DNA of 64,000 nt from Gigaspora margarita (taxonomy: Eukaryota > Glomeromycota > Glomeromycetes > Diversisporales > Gigasporaceae). The notes beneath the pieces were generated by a model, which saw only the letters and a list, made by a program, of their open reading frames with translations, was not told the DNA's origin and did not search any database. Shown here one piece after another: positions 45,453-58,985 of the stretch (the first letter of the stretch is position 1; every line of letters begins with the position of its first letter). The stretch is taken from contig WTPW01000428.1 in the NCBI GenBank assembly GCA_009809945.1, forward strand, positions 42,344 to 106,343. Reading direction: 5' to 3'. A program made the position numbers and the translations under genes.

Positions 45453-47700
45453 GGGAGCCTACTTTTATCACCTGATTTTCTAGGGGGGGGGTCAAAAATT
45501 TTGGAAATTACATATAAACACCTGATAATTTTCATATATGAAGGTAGGGGGGGTAGGGCTACTAGTAAACTGAAATCAGGTAATAAAAGTCATCGGCAAA
45601 TTTTATATATAGATATATATCGATTACTAACCGATAAGATATATATCGATGATCAACACCCCTGCCGATTATTATCGATAGTGATAGTAATCGATATATA
45701 TCCGGTTAATCGATATATATCTACTAGATATATATCGATTAACAGATATATATCGATAATCAACACCCCTGCCGATTATTATCAATAGTGATAGTAATCG
45801 ATATATATCTAATATGATATCAATTAATAAATTATTATGTTCACATAATCATGCTCGCAAGGTTTCGCAATTTATTGTAAATTTATTTTTTTTATTTATT
45901 ATTATTATATATTATATTTTAAATTAAATAATCAATATTTGCAAGTTTTCGAAATTTAATATAAAAATTATTTATTTATTATTATTATATTACATATTTT
46001 TATTATATATTATTATAAAAAAAAATGAAAAACCAAAAAAAAAACCCTCCGAAAAAAAATAACAAAAAAAAACAAAAACGAAAAAATAGTAATAATTTTT
46101 AACTACTTTCGCACTTCATCACATCTACTATTATATTCGCTCATATTCACTACTTCTTGCAAAGTGTTAGAAAAGTTAGAGTTGTTCTTGTAAGTACCAG
46201 AAAAGTCAGATCGTTTTCTTGCAAAGTTTCGAAGAAAGTCGGAAATAAATAAAATAAAATTAAAAAAATAAGTAAAAAAAAAAGAAAAACAAACAAAAAA
46301 CAAAAACGTAAGCAAACTAAATAAAAAAAACAAAGCCCCAAATCTCTATTTTCCTAAAGTAAGAGTTCGTTTCTTATAATTTAGAAATTGTTGAAGATTT
46401 TCGCAATGTACTGGAATAATAAAAAAATAAAAATTAAAGAAATAAGTAAAAAGAAAACAACAGAATATAACAAACTGAATAAAAAAAAAATAAACCCCAA
46501 ATCTCTATTATATTTGCTTCTATTTGCTCTTATTCGCTTCTATTCGCTTATATTCGCTTATTTTCGCTACTTTCTAAAAAAATGCAAGAGAACGAGCAAG
46601 ACCACCCTATACAAATGCAAGAGAAACAAGCAAGACCACCTCATACGAACGCAAGAGAAAAAAAAACAAATGGACCACCTACAAGAACACTAAAAATCTA
46701 TGCAATACCATCTACAAGAATACCAAGAGGCACGTAAAGCTATTCCACAAGAACACCAATGACACAAGCTAGCAACAATTCCAACGACGACACCAACGAC
46801 GACATCAACTACAACACCAGCAATGAGGACAACACCAATGTGTTGCCTTGCGCAAAGTGTCAGAAAGTTACTATTTTTCATGCCAAAAAGTGTTTTGTTG
46901 TAGAAATAAAATAAAAAAAATTAAAAAATAATAATAAATAAAAGAAAAAAAAAGATACTAAACGAAACGAAACGAAACTTAACAAAAAAAAAACAAAACG
47001 AAAACGAAAAAACAATGTAAAAGTGATAGAAGATCTAAATTATAAACAAAAAAAATATACAAAAATCTAATCTAATCTTGTACTATGATCATTGAAACAT
47101 TTCGAAACAAATCGAAACATTTTGAAAATATTAATTAAACGCGTCCTTGGTATGATTTAGGATAGAGATCTACAGATCCAGCCCAGTCCTAAATATTTCG
47201 AAACAATTCGAAANNNNNNNNNNNNNNNNNNNNNNNNNNNNNNNNNNNNNNNNNNNNNNNNNNNNNNNNNNNNNNNNNNNNNNNNNNNNNNNNNNNNNNN
47301 NNNNNNNNNNNNNNNNNNNNNNNNNNNNNNNNNNNNNNNNNNNNNNNNNNNNNNNNNNNNNNNNNNNNNNNNNNNNNNNNNNNNNNNNNNNNNNNNNNNN
47401 NNNNNNNNNNNNNNNNNNNNNNNNNNNNNNNNNNNNNNTTTTTACCCGGGGATGGTCAAAACATTATGTAATCGTTAAAGATCTGTTAATCATTATATAT
47501 CGTTTCAAATAATTCTGATTATAATCAATTTATAGATATATAACGATTTAATATAAAAATTTGATATATATCGATTTAGATATATATCGATTTTTATCCA
47601 ATTAATCGATATATAACGATATTTTATAATCGATATAAAACGATTAAGTGTTATATATCGATCAATATCTATATATAAAATTTGCGGATGGTAGGCGCCC
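45453..47700. mobile_element. 2.2-kb Harbinger-like non-autonomous element (contains gap)
   Basis: The left end GGGAGCCTACTTTTATC and right end GGATGGTAGGCGCCC are imperfectly inverted, flanked by TTA at 45450-45452 and 47701-47703. Further in, GCAAATTTTATATATAGATA is mirrored, followed on both sides by dense TATATATCGATT words. G-tracts occur near the left end (45482-45491 and 45546-45557). The middle (46000-46900) is A-rich with short tandem words such as ATGCAAGAGAAACGAGCAAG, and its ORFs look like low-complexity artefacts. No transposase is visible, though part is unsequenced. Confidence 0.65.
47214..47438. other. assembly gap
   Basis: A run of 225 Ns. The true length is unknown. Confidence 0.99.
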
Positions 47701-47703
47701 TTA

Positions 47704-50045
47704 TTGTACTTTATTATTGAAAAACCTGATATTTTAAAAAAAATTTATTTAAATTGCTATACTGTAACCCAGTGTTGTACATTTTGGCTATTTACAGCCT
47801 TTTTTGACTTATTTATATCCAAAATTGTTTAAATGTTCAAGATTGTCAAAAGCTTGTTTAGGCTCTAAAAAAATATATAACTATATATTTTTTTTGAGGC
47901 TGAACAAATTTCAGTTAAAATTTAAATAAGTTATTTTAATAAAATTTTAAGTAATTTTACTTTATTTAATTGTTTAAAATGGAATTCAAAAATGACAACT
48001 CTTTCCGACGATCATCTGTACCAAATTTTCCAAGAAGGCTGACCTATGAAAACTACATATTTAACTTATTAAAAAGAAACAGTTCTATCAAAAAGCAACT
48101 GGAAGAGTCTATCTGTGAAGAAACTGAAAGGTGTTTCAGTTTCTTGGAACTTGGAACACTCTTGACAGACTTTTTTAGGTGGTCTCCCATTTGGTCTTTG
48201 GATTGGCACTATCGAGCAAAGAAGTAGTGGGCTTAGTCCCTGGAGTCTTGTTTTGAAATAGGTTATTATGTGTAGCATAACTCCTACCAACTCCTTTTCC
48301 GTTTGGTACCAAACCTCTCCTTTTTTTTTGCTCTTCGGGGTTTTCTCTCAAAATTTTTACAAAAAGTGGGAAATCTAGCTTACCCCTCCAAAAGATCACC
48401 ACTGTTTACATTTCCTAATCGGGATAGCATCTACCCAATTGGTGTCAAGTCAGGTGTGCTCTTGGTAACTCAGCTTAGTAAACAATCTGGACACATGTGA
48501 TATTTTGGTAAAAAATTCAAGTAAAAATTTCTTTTTAGAACTTTCTTTTAGACATATGCAATTTTCTTTCGAATGTTGTAAATATAATACGTAGAGAGTT
48601 TTTACTCTCTACATAGTATTATATAATTTTTATACTATTACTTAGATTGTTTAGCTAGTTCTTTTCATTTGTTTTTTTCCTGGTAGGGTTCTTTGCTGGG
48701 TTTTTTTTCTACTTTTTTGGTAGCTAAATACCATGTTATACATATACTTTAGATATGTGCTTAGCATGTATGTGGGTATAGGTGGCAGATATCAGTGCAA
48801 CTACCGGACATGGGTCTATCCAATGAGATGGATCAGGTTTATGCTTGACATGTTTTTGATAGAATTTTTGTAGTACTTGTATTGCAAATTTATTAATAAA
48901 GTTAACGCGCGGTTAGTCAAAGTTTAAAAAAAAAAAATTGTTTAAAATTGTCCAAAATTGTTCAAATTTATTGTTCAAAGCTGTCCTATGACCAGTAATA
49001 TAAATTGGATTTACACAGTAGGTGCAGCACATATAGATTTAAATTTATATATAAGAGTTCTCTATATATATAATGTACATATAAAATTTTTTTTGTGCAT
49101 TTTTTTTGGCATTTGCATGAATAAAAATTTTTTGAATTTATAGCACTGCTATAACCATTAGTATTAACTAATCAAACTAATAAATTTCTCTATAATTAAA
49201 CCATTTGTAATTATTTATTTTATTATTATATTATGTGATCTTTTTAGCCAAAATAATAATTATTGTAAAATAAGTAATTAAATTTTTAACAAATAAAAAA
49301 AACTTATTTGATCTGCTCTTAAATCTGCATTTTTTCCTTAATTTGAAATCTAAAAATAAAGTTGACAAAATAGTCAATTAAAAAATATTGTTATAAAACT
49401 TGTCAACTAATAGATACAGTATAATAAAAATTGTATATATTTTATTTTAATTAATCAAGAAAAGATAGTAATTGCTAAGTTTTATTTCTGTAAAAACAAA
49501 ATCAAGTTAGTTGATTAATTGCTAATTACAAAAATAACAAGGTATACACTGATCTTATTTCTTGAATTTAATGCTACTTTTTTATTTAAAAAATTCAATT
49601 TCACTTAATATTATTATTTCTTCTAATCTGTACAAAAGATTTTTTATTATTATATAATCTATTAAATAAGTTAATTAATTGCTTAATATTACTTAAATAA
49701 TAAAATACAACAAATATTATCTCTTGATCTCAAAGCAACCTTTTCTTTAAAAAATTTACAATTTTACTGTATTATTTTTCTTTTGATCATGTAAAAAAAT
49801 TTATTATATTATACATTAATAATTATGAACTTAATTATGCATCATACCTTGTAATATGCTTGTATATTGCACTCTAATGATATACCAATTAAAATTAAAG
49901 ATTAGGTGTAACATGAAAATTTTCTTTGTACAGTGAAATTTATCTAAAGCCAACATATTTTATATATAGGCGCCAATTTTTTAGCTGCAGTATAACCTAA
50001 CTATCCAATAAAATTGTAGAAAAACCTAATACAATTTTAAAATTA
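47704..50045. other. non-repetitive AT-rich stretch with weak ORFs
   Basis: 47970-48500 is less AT-rich and has overlapping ORFs on both strands (for example 47970-48227 plus and 48175-48402 minus), none with a recognisable domain. It may be a decayed transposon or gene fragment. 48720-48910 holds an AATAAAGTTAAC end-like sequence. I see nothing definite. Confidence 0.4.
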
Positions 50046-50051
50046 ATTAAT

Positions 50052-50273
50052 GTTGCAGATCATAATGAAATCAGATCATAATGAAATACAGGGGTTCGAT
50101 TTAAAAATATAAGCCCTACTAAAATCCACCTATACTCTTTTTCAAATAACCCTAACCCTAAATCCTAACTTAACTATAAAAAAAACCTAACAAAAAAGGC
50201 CCCAAAAAAATTTAAAAATCGGTCATAAAATAAATTTATTTCATTATGATCTGATTTCATTATGATCTGTCAC
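50052..50273. mobile_element. 222-bp MITE with double-repeat arms
   Basis: Each arm has two direct copies of AGATCATAATGAAAT, inverted at the other end. AATTAAT flanks both sides (50045-50051 and 50274-50280; 7 bp). The interior has CCCTAACCCTAAATCCTAAC. Confidence 0.75.
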
Positions 50274-50559
50274 AATTAATAATATTTAAATTTTTGTTAA
50301 TAAATTTAAATTTGATATGTTTTTTTATATATAATTGCCAAAATTTTTGAAACATATATAAATTTAAATTAATATAATGGTTTAAAAATAAAAGATATTT
50401 AAAAAAATTTATTGATAGTTTAATAATTTAAACAATAAGCTATTAAATTATCAAAAATTTTTTAAATATCTTTTTTTTTTTAAAGAGTTATAACAATTTA
50501 AAAATTTTTATAATTAAAAGGTAATGGCTTTAGGTGAATTCCACTGTATAACAAAATAA

Positions 50560-50780
50560 AAAAATTTTTTTAAAATTTGTAATATCAAAAAATTTTATCT
50601 AAATAACCACTTTTTGAGCTCTAACAAAAAAAATTCCTTGCAAAATTTTGGCATATGCTATTATTTACTTTAACTTCTAATTTTAATTCTTATTCTAACC
50701 TTATATTAATTTAAATTTTTGTTATATGTGATAATTAGCATATTGCATAGTGTATTGCATATATTTATTCAATAATTAAA
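50560..50780. mobile_element. MULE-MITE family copy, reverse orientation
   Basis: In reverse complement it follows the 29967-30348 element closely (ATAACAAAAATTTAAATTAA, TTTTTTTGTTAGAGCTCAAA and GATATTACAAATTTT). The GCAACGCACC-type end is decayed to GCAATACACT. Confidence 0.65.
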
Positions 50781-50894
50781 TATATTTTTTAAAAGTATAA
50801 AATAAATAAAATAATTATACAAATAAATTATTAAATAATAATTATTATAGCATAAATATTTTAATTAGTATAAAGAATTACTTTATTTTTACTT

Positions 50895-51420
50895 AATTGA
50901 TAATCTGCCAGTTAACTGGAAAGTGATTATAATGTAACATGATACAAATCAAATTATATATAAAAAACACCATAGGTGAAATATGGTATGCTTCTATCTA
51001 AAAAAAATTTTACTAAGTTAATAATTTATGTTTACTAATTGAAAGTTGTAGAGCTTATTAAGACACATCTAATAGTAGTTAAATTATCCAAATCAGTCTG
51101 GTAGATAGTAAAATATCATTGAAAAATGATTATTGGCCAACTATATAAAATCTTTATATAAACAATATTGGTCTATTTAGAGATTTTATTTAGTTGGCCA
51201 ATCATTTTTTAATGATATTTCACTATCCACTAGGCCAATTTGGATAATCTAATTACTGTTAGATGCATTTCAATAAGCTCTACAACTTTTAATTAGTGGA
51301 CATGTATTATTAACTTAGAAAAAAAAAATTTAGATAGAAGCATGCTACATTTTGTCTATAGTAATTTTTGAATCATATTACACTATAATCACTCTCTAGT
51401 TGACTAGCAGATTATCAATT
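50895..51420. mobile_element. 526-bp palindromic foldback element
   Basis: Arms of about 260 bases are inverted copies: AATTGATAATCTGC at the outer ends, ATGCTTCTATCTAAA midway, GTTGTAGAGCTTATT, then TTGGCCAACTA near the centre. Divergence between arms indicates age. It shares a core with 43075-43706. Confidence 0.8.
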
Positions 51421-51797
51421 AAAAATACTTAATAATTATTAAGCCACATCTAAATTGAATTTTATTTGTAATTAAATTTTTAGAGTATAATAATTGTTGC
51501 ATCTTACTAAAATATAAAAAGCTTATAATTATAAAAATATATATATATATATATTTTTTTTAATTCGGCAGTCTTGCCACAACTTTATTTAACATTTGTA
51601 ATTTCTAAAATATACTATTTTACTTTACAAAAGTTGCCATTTTGGCACTAATACTAAAGTGTGACCCACCCGGTTGTCTTAGAGATACCTAAGTGTGACC
51701 TGCTATAACAAACATTTCCTCCCTAAGTTTCTTTCTTTCAAAAAAGAAAAACCACCTAGATCTGTGGTCAGGGTTTGTCGCCTGTCAAAACTACCAT

Positions 51798-54700
51798 CTA
51801 TTTTATATTCCAGCTCGCATGGGTACCTTGTCCAATCCATTCGTATACTTCTTCCTTTGCAATACTAAGAACTTCTGTCCAGCGTCGTTTTGGTTTTTTG
51901 TCATTTGGTACCATTTCTATTTCTCCTATCCCCGCCTTTGGGTTAGTACTTTCTATCCCTTCTGATTCCCTTCTCTTCTCTTCTCTTCTCTTGGTCCCCT
52001 TCCTTTTTTGCCCTCGGGTAATTCCAATGTTTTTCTCCCATTCATTGACTATTAAGCAGCGTTCTTTCCATATTTCTCTCTGGAAAAAGGTTAAGCATTC
52101 ATCTAGAAAAGCCACAGCTATATCCTGGGCCTTATTTTTAGAAACGTTCATTCTCTCTAAGGATGATCCTATTTTATCTGCCAAAAAACCTCTCGACCAC
52201 TCGATATGTCGTTCTTCGTATTCTTTTATATCCCTGGGTATAAAGACTTCTCTCAGTTTGTCGAGGCCTAGAGCTATTTTATCCTTCTGCCTTAATTCCT
52301 TCTTAATACTTTTAAGGATTTCTTCTTCTTTTTTAATCCATACCTCTTTGTCATATGGGCATATAGATAGGTGCTCGAAAGATTCTCTTCTTTTCTTGCA
52401 TTTTCTACATAGAACATCTTGATACAACTCTGGGTTGTGTATTTGTCATTTCCTCAAGGTCGGCAGCAGCTTATTTATGCACTTTATACGGAAACTCCAT
52501 GCGCTATTTTCTTTTCTACTCCTGCCCTGTAGCTTACTATGCCTCTTCATTAGAGCAAAGAAGGGTTTCCAGTTCTTTTGGCTCACCCGCTTCTGGTAGA
52601 TCTCATCATACAGTCCTTGATTGAAGGTCCACTCTGCTCTAGTAGCCGTTGTTAATAACTGCTTTATAAATTCTCTCAGAGAGCATTCTATCTCTATCCT
52701 CTTCCAGACTGGCCAGAAAATCATGCCTTCAGTCATAACCCGTTTGACTCTTGTTGGAACATCTACTTCACCTCCTTCTTTTGCTATTCGGTCTGCTCTT
52801 TCATTCTGTTCGACCCCAGAATGTGCCTTTACCTTCTCAAGTATCACCTCTAATTCCTTGCTCTGTACTACTACTTTTATCGTCCCCAAAAACGTAGGAT
52901 TACTTATTTTCATCCATTCTCGTGTTCTGGGCTCGCCAAGTACCTTTTTAACTAGAATTATCACTGCGCTACTATTAGACCTAATAGTAACTCTACATTT
53001 AGGCGGAACCATTAAAAGAGCTTCTAGAATTGCCATTAGCTCCGGTCGTGTAGATGAAATCCAATTCTGAATTCTGCCTTTGGTATCTCTTACAACCTTT
53101 CCCTCTCTATCTATTTGTACAACTCCATATCCTAATACTTTCCTATCATTTACCACTTTACATGACCTATCCGTATAAAACCACAAAATATTTTCCTCCC
53201 AATTTTCAACCAGTGCCGCCTTTAGTTCCTGCCTCTTTTCTTGCCCTTCTACTATCCTATCTATTAGAACTAAACTTGGTTCTTCGATTACTACCCTTAT
53301 CTCCTCTTTTCTACTTTGCAGACTTCTAACTTGCTCTGACGAGATACTACTTCCTTTTTCTCGTTTTACAAAATAATCTGGTTCCAGTTGCAGGTTCATT
53401 TCTCCCTTTGTATATTTTACCCACGGTGATATATCTATCAATCTCTCTGTTCTTGCTCTTTTAACTCCATTAATCAACCTTTCTTGGAGCACCTTGTTGG
53501 AACTTCTCTCTCCTGTCTGCTTCTCGATTTTACTACTACTCTCATAGCAGATAATGTCTGTAATGTGTGTTCTCTTTGTTATTACTCTACCAATAGTTGG
53601 CTGATTTTCTTTATTTTCATCTACTATTACCCATTCACGCTTGCTTCTTTTCTTCGAAATTGGCTTACGTTGCGGCTTTAGGGCTAAACTGTTTGGACTT
53701 TGGGTCTTAAACTCCTCTTTCACCTTTCGTGTGTTACTGTTCTCCAAAGTAATGTTTTCTATTGACTGAAACCAGGTTGCTTTTTTTCCGCTTAATCTTT
53801 GATTGGACAGCTTCTTAACCTGCTACCATGTTATCAGTCTCTCCCCTGTTGGATCTAGCAACTGGTTTATGTACCATACCTCTCCTCCTTTAAGCTTCTC
53901 CCAATTTTTTAATCTATCGTGTTCTACTAATACTTCTATGATCGTTTTAGGTTTTCCTTCTAGCTTCTGGAAAAACCACTATTCATCATAATCAACCTCT
54001 GATCTCACTTTTATGTCCAACTCCTTTGCCAATTTCAAGATTCTTGCATTGAGATTATATTTGAACTTCGTAATTTCTAGCCAGCTCTGGTCAAGTGTCC
54101 ATATTGGTTTTGGGCTACATATCTCCTTTTGCACTTTCTTAAGTCTTAATCTTGTCGATTGGCCTAGTACTCCTGGATCATTGATTCTGATTAACCATTC
54201 TGCCAACATTTGCTCTGTATGTCTTTGCCATAAGCTCTTGATACCCAGGAGTTCCTTATGATTTGTTATACTATTAGCCGTTGTTGACGCAATACCTGCT
54301 TTCCACTTAGCTAACCTAAGAACCGGTTAGTGGATTTTGTCACATACTCTTTTGTCTAGGAGACATATTAATGCTCTATACTCCAACTGTGGTAGCAACA
54401 CCTTATTATTCAGGTATTTCATTTGGCCTATCAATATCTGTTTATTTTTGACCAAGCTTGTAAATATAAACATTTCTTTCTTGAGTCTGTTCACACACTG
54501 CTTATACATATCTTTCGCTGTAATCCAGACTCCAAGAAAATGGGCTGCCTTATCTGCTTCTAATGCCTTGACCTCTGCTCTTTCTCTTCCCAACTTCACT
54601 ACCTGCTGCCTCGGCGATATCCTCGAGTTCACCACTACCATTTCTGATTTTTTTTGGGTTTATGTCTATGTCATTTATACAATAAAACTCATTTGCTTTA

Positions 54701-57368
54701 TCTAGTATATCTTGCAGATCACTTTGTGTACTCGCTATAAATGTTGTATCATCTGCAAATGCTAGGCAGCTTATGTTAAGACCCTTTTCTCTACCAAACG
54801 GCATTAGAGACTCAGACGGTTTCTGAATGTCCATACTATACCCCTTCTTTAGAGCTTGTATTCTGCACAAAAGTGGATCATATATCATTCTCCACACAAG
54901 GGGGAGATCACTTCCCCTTGATCGATTCCATCCTCTGCTTCAAAACCTTTTGACAGACCAAACTTCGTAATAACTCTAACTCTTCTTCCCCCATATATCT
55001 CTAGCAGGAAATTTGTGACTTCCTGGGGGATCTTGATCCTTGTACAAGCTTGTTTGATACTTTCTAGTGGGACTGAGTTGAATGCCTTCTTAATATCCTG
55101 TAACAAGATCCATAGTTCTTTTCTCTCTTCTTTAGCTTCTTCCAAAATATTACTTAGAGTATAAATTGGGGCCCCTGTACTTTCACCAGGTAAGCCTGCA
55201 AAATTAAGACCACGAAGAATGTTATGCTTTAGAAATACTTTACTGAGCCTTTTTTGAACTATCCGTACTAGACTCTTCCGGAATGTTTCTAGTAACATTA
55301 TTGGTCTTGTGCTTGCTAGAGAAAAGTCCCACTCTGACATTTTGGGAATTGGGAATATTTGTNCCNCTTTCCATCTTCTCNGGAAGATACTATACTTTAA
55401 AACCATGTTCACCAGCTTCAAGAATCTCTTCGTTGCTTTGGGTCCTGCTTTTTGTAGCATAGTATAACTAATCCCTGACATTCCTGGAGCAGTGCCTTTC
55501 TTCNCNAGTTTAAGGTTTTCCTCCCATTCTTCCTCTTGGATCNGTATTATTATTTCTTTATACCANTCTCTACTAATCCACTCCTTNGGCGCATATTCAT
55601 TTTTCCAGTCCTCTAGTAGTTGTGCAAACAAATGCTATCGTTTCCTAAATTGTTTCTTAAAAAATCTATCTGTTTCCTCCTTAACCTGCTCCGGTTCTGT
55701 TACTAGTGATCCATGTGTGTTTGGGGTATCTTCCTCTCTTACTACCTTATCTATTACTATCTTTCTCCATGGTCTCTCTAATATACTATTCAGCATTNTC
55801 TTCTNACTCCTTCCAATCATATTATACCTTCTTTCTATGTTCTCCACAATGTTTTTTTCNNTCCTTCTTCTTTCCTCTTCCTTTAGCTTTTGTTCTAGGG
55901 TCTTAATCCATCCTCTGGTTTGTTCGATCCACTCNTCTGTCCACTCTCCTTCTATTTGTGGTACTAGTATTTCATGCCTCTCATTGATATCCTGTACCTG
56001 TACGTTTATTAAAAATTTGTCTACTTCATCCAAGTTTTTGTCTAATTCCTTCCTTGCTCTTCTCATTAGTCTTCTGAGATTCTTTACATCCCGGAATAGA
56101 GGGGATCGATCAATATGCTTAGTGACTTCTTCTGGTCTGTGTTTGATCATTTTTGAAGGAATATGCCTGGATGCTGCCTTTAGGATAGCTTTTTCAATTA
56201 TTTCCCATTCCTCGTTTATTATTTTCTCTCTGTTTGTATCTTCTATATCTTCACCTTCTTCTTCTTTGGTTTTGTTGATCATTTTTGTCTTATCCGCTAG
56301 TATCTTCTCTAACGTTGACCTGTACTCCTCCCATACTTCTTGTGTGGCTTCTTTGTATAGGAATATTTTTCTTTTTGGGAAGTCTGCCTTCTCTCTCACG
56401 TTTTGTGTAAATTTTAATACCTCTGAAGTATTAACTTCCGCTCATACCAGGTTGTGATCACTACCCGTTACGAGATCCATGTCTTCAATATCACTTCCCC
56501 CTACTCCTAGCTTTAGTGAACTAGATGTCCAAATCTGATCAATTCTTGTTCTAGTCATACCATTTGTCCAGGTATATTTTCGTTGGTTTGGATTGCAATA
56601 GTGGAATGTTTCTATGAAGCCTGTGTTTTTAAGCCATTCTGTTAATGGTAAATTCTTTTGCTTTTTGAGAGAAGAGTTTGTTGATTCCATTGCTGCATTC
56701 ATAATTCTATTAAAATCTCCCATTATTACAAAGGATATGTTTTTTTTAGCTACACAGACATCCCTTGTTATTATCCTCTGTATCTCCTTCTGCATGCACT
56801 TGTCATTCGGGGGTAGATATATAATCCAGCATAGAATAGCTGCTTTTTTGAATGTAAAACTTACTTTAAGTGCATAAGCATTTGGTCTTTCTATTTTTGT
56901 AATATGTTCACTCCATGGGCCGTCGACCAGAAGGCCTACTCCCGAGCCTTTATGTTTATCCTGATCTGAGTTTGACCAGTAATCCCTGTACCCTTTTCTA
57001 TGAACCTCCATAAATTTAGCTTCCTTTTCCTTAACATTCGTTTCAGCTATCCCTACTACATTAAGTCCATGCTCTTTACTAAAATCAATCAACTCCTGTA
57101 GTCTCTGTGTGTTCCTTTTAATCCCGTTTATATTATGTACCCCTAGCTTCAAAAACTCTAATCTTCTTTTTCTTTCCGCCCTACCCTCCATAGTCCTGGG
57201 TTCTCTTGACACCTCTATTAAATTGTATTGCATAGGTATTGAATTATTGTTATTGTTTTTGATTTTGTATGTGCTATCTGTTTTGAGACCCTCCTTATGT
57301 GTTGTCTTTAGAGAAGATACTGAGTTGCTATAGTCTGCATGCGCTTCATGCTTTGGAGGGCCCAGCAT
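51798..57368 (-). pseudogene. LINE ORF2 polyprotein (endonuclease, RT, RNase H), disrupted
   Basis: In order: APE-type endonuclease (HNING, GIAETN, GSGVGLLV, IIYLPPND, MGDFN, RIDQIW, GSDHN; 56442-57368), a linker, reverse transcriptase (motif A QDIKKAFNSV, motif B GIDQGEVISPL, motif C FADDT; about 54300-55600), RNase H (YTDRS, RPELMAILEAL, SNSS, VKAHSGVEQNERAD; about 52800-53250) and a CX2CX8HX3C zinc finger (CRKCKKRRESFEHLSIC; about 52350-52420). In-frame stops lie at 56442, 55635, 54327, 53979, 53823 and 52446. Two compensating frameshifts lie near 54890 and 54640. The RNase H motifs have TDRS for usual TDGS and SNS where an Asp is usual. It starts 35 bases after ORF1 ends. Confidence 0.8.
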
Positions 57369-57403
57369 CCTCTCTTTTCCCTTTGAAATGCCTGTGGCAC
57401 CTG

Positions 57404-58985
57404 TTAGGAGCGACGAGCAGGCTGTGCTTGCTCTTCCCTTGCATAGCTTTCTTCAATTCTAGCTAGTCTGCTTAAAATTTCTTCTAGCACTTGCATGTCT
57501 GGTAAGCTTTCGCTAGATCTTTGGATTCTTGTCGAGTTCTCCTTTCCTTTTTTACTACTATGTTGCTCTTTATTTCCTATTCTATTAAATCTATTTCCTT
57601 CATTTTCTATCATACTGTTGTTACATATTCTGGCTGGAGCTTTTCCTAGAGGAGTATGATTTGCTCCTGTTAGATTTACATTACTCTCTCTCTTCTGGCT
57701 AGTCTTGTGCAATTTGCTGACTTCAGATCTTCTGTTTGGGTTGTACCTTCTTGTATTAGTTACCCAGGTCAATTTGGTATTGAAGTAATATGCTGTTTCA
57801 TTCAGCGCATTCATCAAGTCTTCTGCTGTTTCAAAATATATAGTTGCAAGACCCCTTTGGTTTCCATTGCTATTTGTAGATATGTAGACTGCCTTTGCTT
57901 TAAACCTTATCATCTGTCTTAACAAGACTGATTCTATTGCTACTTTTGGAACACCCTTGATAATTGCTTTGTGTATGCCTCTCTCTGTAAGAATATCTGT
58001 GTCAAATTTCCCCTGTGTTATTCGGACCACTTTTCCTTCTTTGAAATGTACTGCCCAAATTTTCTTTATAGTCTCAAGCTTGGTTTCGTTACGTAGAGTT
58101 AGTTCGATAAAGGCCGCTTCATTTTTGCCAAAAGGCATGTACTCTTTTACTCTCGCTAGGCCGAAAGGGCTTAGACATCTTCTTATCAGTCCTGCTCTTG
58201 TGTTTCTTGGTAAATCCCACAGGGTCACTTCAATTTTGGTTTTGACTCTTGCCTTTTTAATCAGTGATCTTTGTTCATTTGCGGTTTGCGTGCAAATGTT
58301 CTTATCTTTGCTATACACCTCTATGCTTTCCATTTTGACTGAACATTATCGACTGACTTAGGTTCTATCAGTTTCTTTTGTGCAGATTTTTCATTCTGGT
58401 TTTGATTCATGTACTCGATCTGCATTTTGTCACTACCTTTAAGTGATTCTTCTCTTTCTTCCATTATTATATCTTCTGGAATTTCTTTTTCTANGAGTCT
58501 TGTAATTCCATTTGTCATTATTTTCTCTTCTATCACAGCCTCTCTAGGTCGTTTCTTTTATGGTTCATTCTCTTTTAGACTTCTTCCAGTTTCTATTACT
58601 CCGTAGTCTGTGGTCCCACATTCTAGATGTAGTAATAAGTTCTTTTTGAACTCTGGATTTTCTTTATGATTTATCTCAACTGGCCTCTTATATGGATTCT
58701 GTAGGCTAAACTTAATTTCATTGTTTTAGTATTTTCGATTTCCATTTCCACCAGGTTGATTTCTTTTTCTGTAACCTCTAAATTTCTCGCTTTTTTGTGT
58801 TCTATCCATCCGTAAGTATCTAATAACTGTCTAATCATACAAATCCATTCCACTTTTTCGAGACCTAGATATTTAGCTATGCGTTTATCCTTTTTTAACA
58901 CCTTGTTTTTCAGTCCATCCTGGATAAATTCTTGTTCTTCCTTTTCTTTGAGAAAAAAGTTTTGATGATTGATTTCCAACCCCAT
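57404..58985 (-). pseudogene. LINE ORF1, RNA-binding-like protein, frameshifted
   Basis: Three consecutive reading frames make up the region: 58985 to about 58700 (starting MGLEINHQNFF), 58560-58321, and 58333-57404. A shift near 58700, an in-frame TAA at 58558-58560 and a shift near 58325 break it. The last 309 codons contain a possible RRM-like fold (VTLWDLPRNTRAGLI...GLARVKEYMP...AAFIEL) and a second one (AVYIST...RGLATIYFETAEDL), followed by a basic, polar tail with a short helical end (LEEILSRLARIEESYA). ORF1 products of LINEs coat the RNA. This cannot make full-length protein as read. Confidence 0.65.

Noticed and set aside
46388..46881. ORFs with repeated Gln/Lys/His-rich strings
   Set aside because: Low-complexity A-rich tandem words inside a transposon-like element; no domain.
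51775..58361. Long plus-strand ORFs (for example 51775-52422, 55492-56457 and 57957-58361)
   Set aside because: They are antisense shadows of the LINE ORFs; the minus frames contain the recognisable domains.
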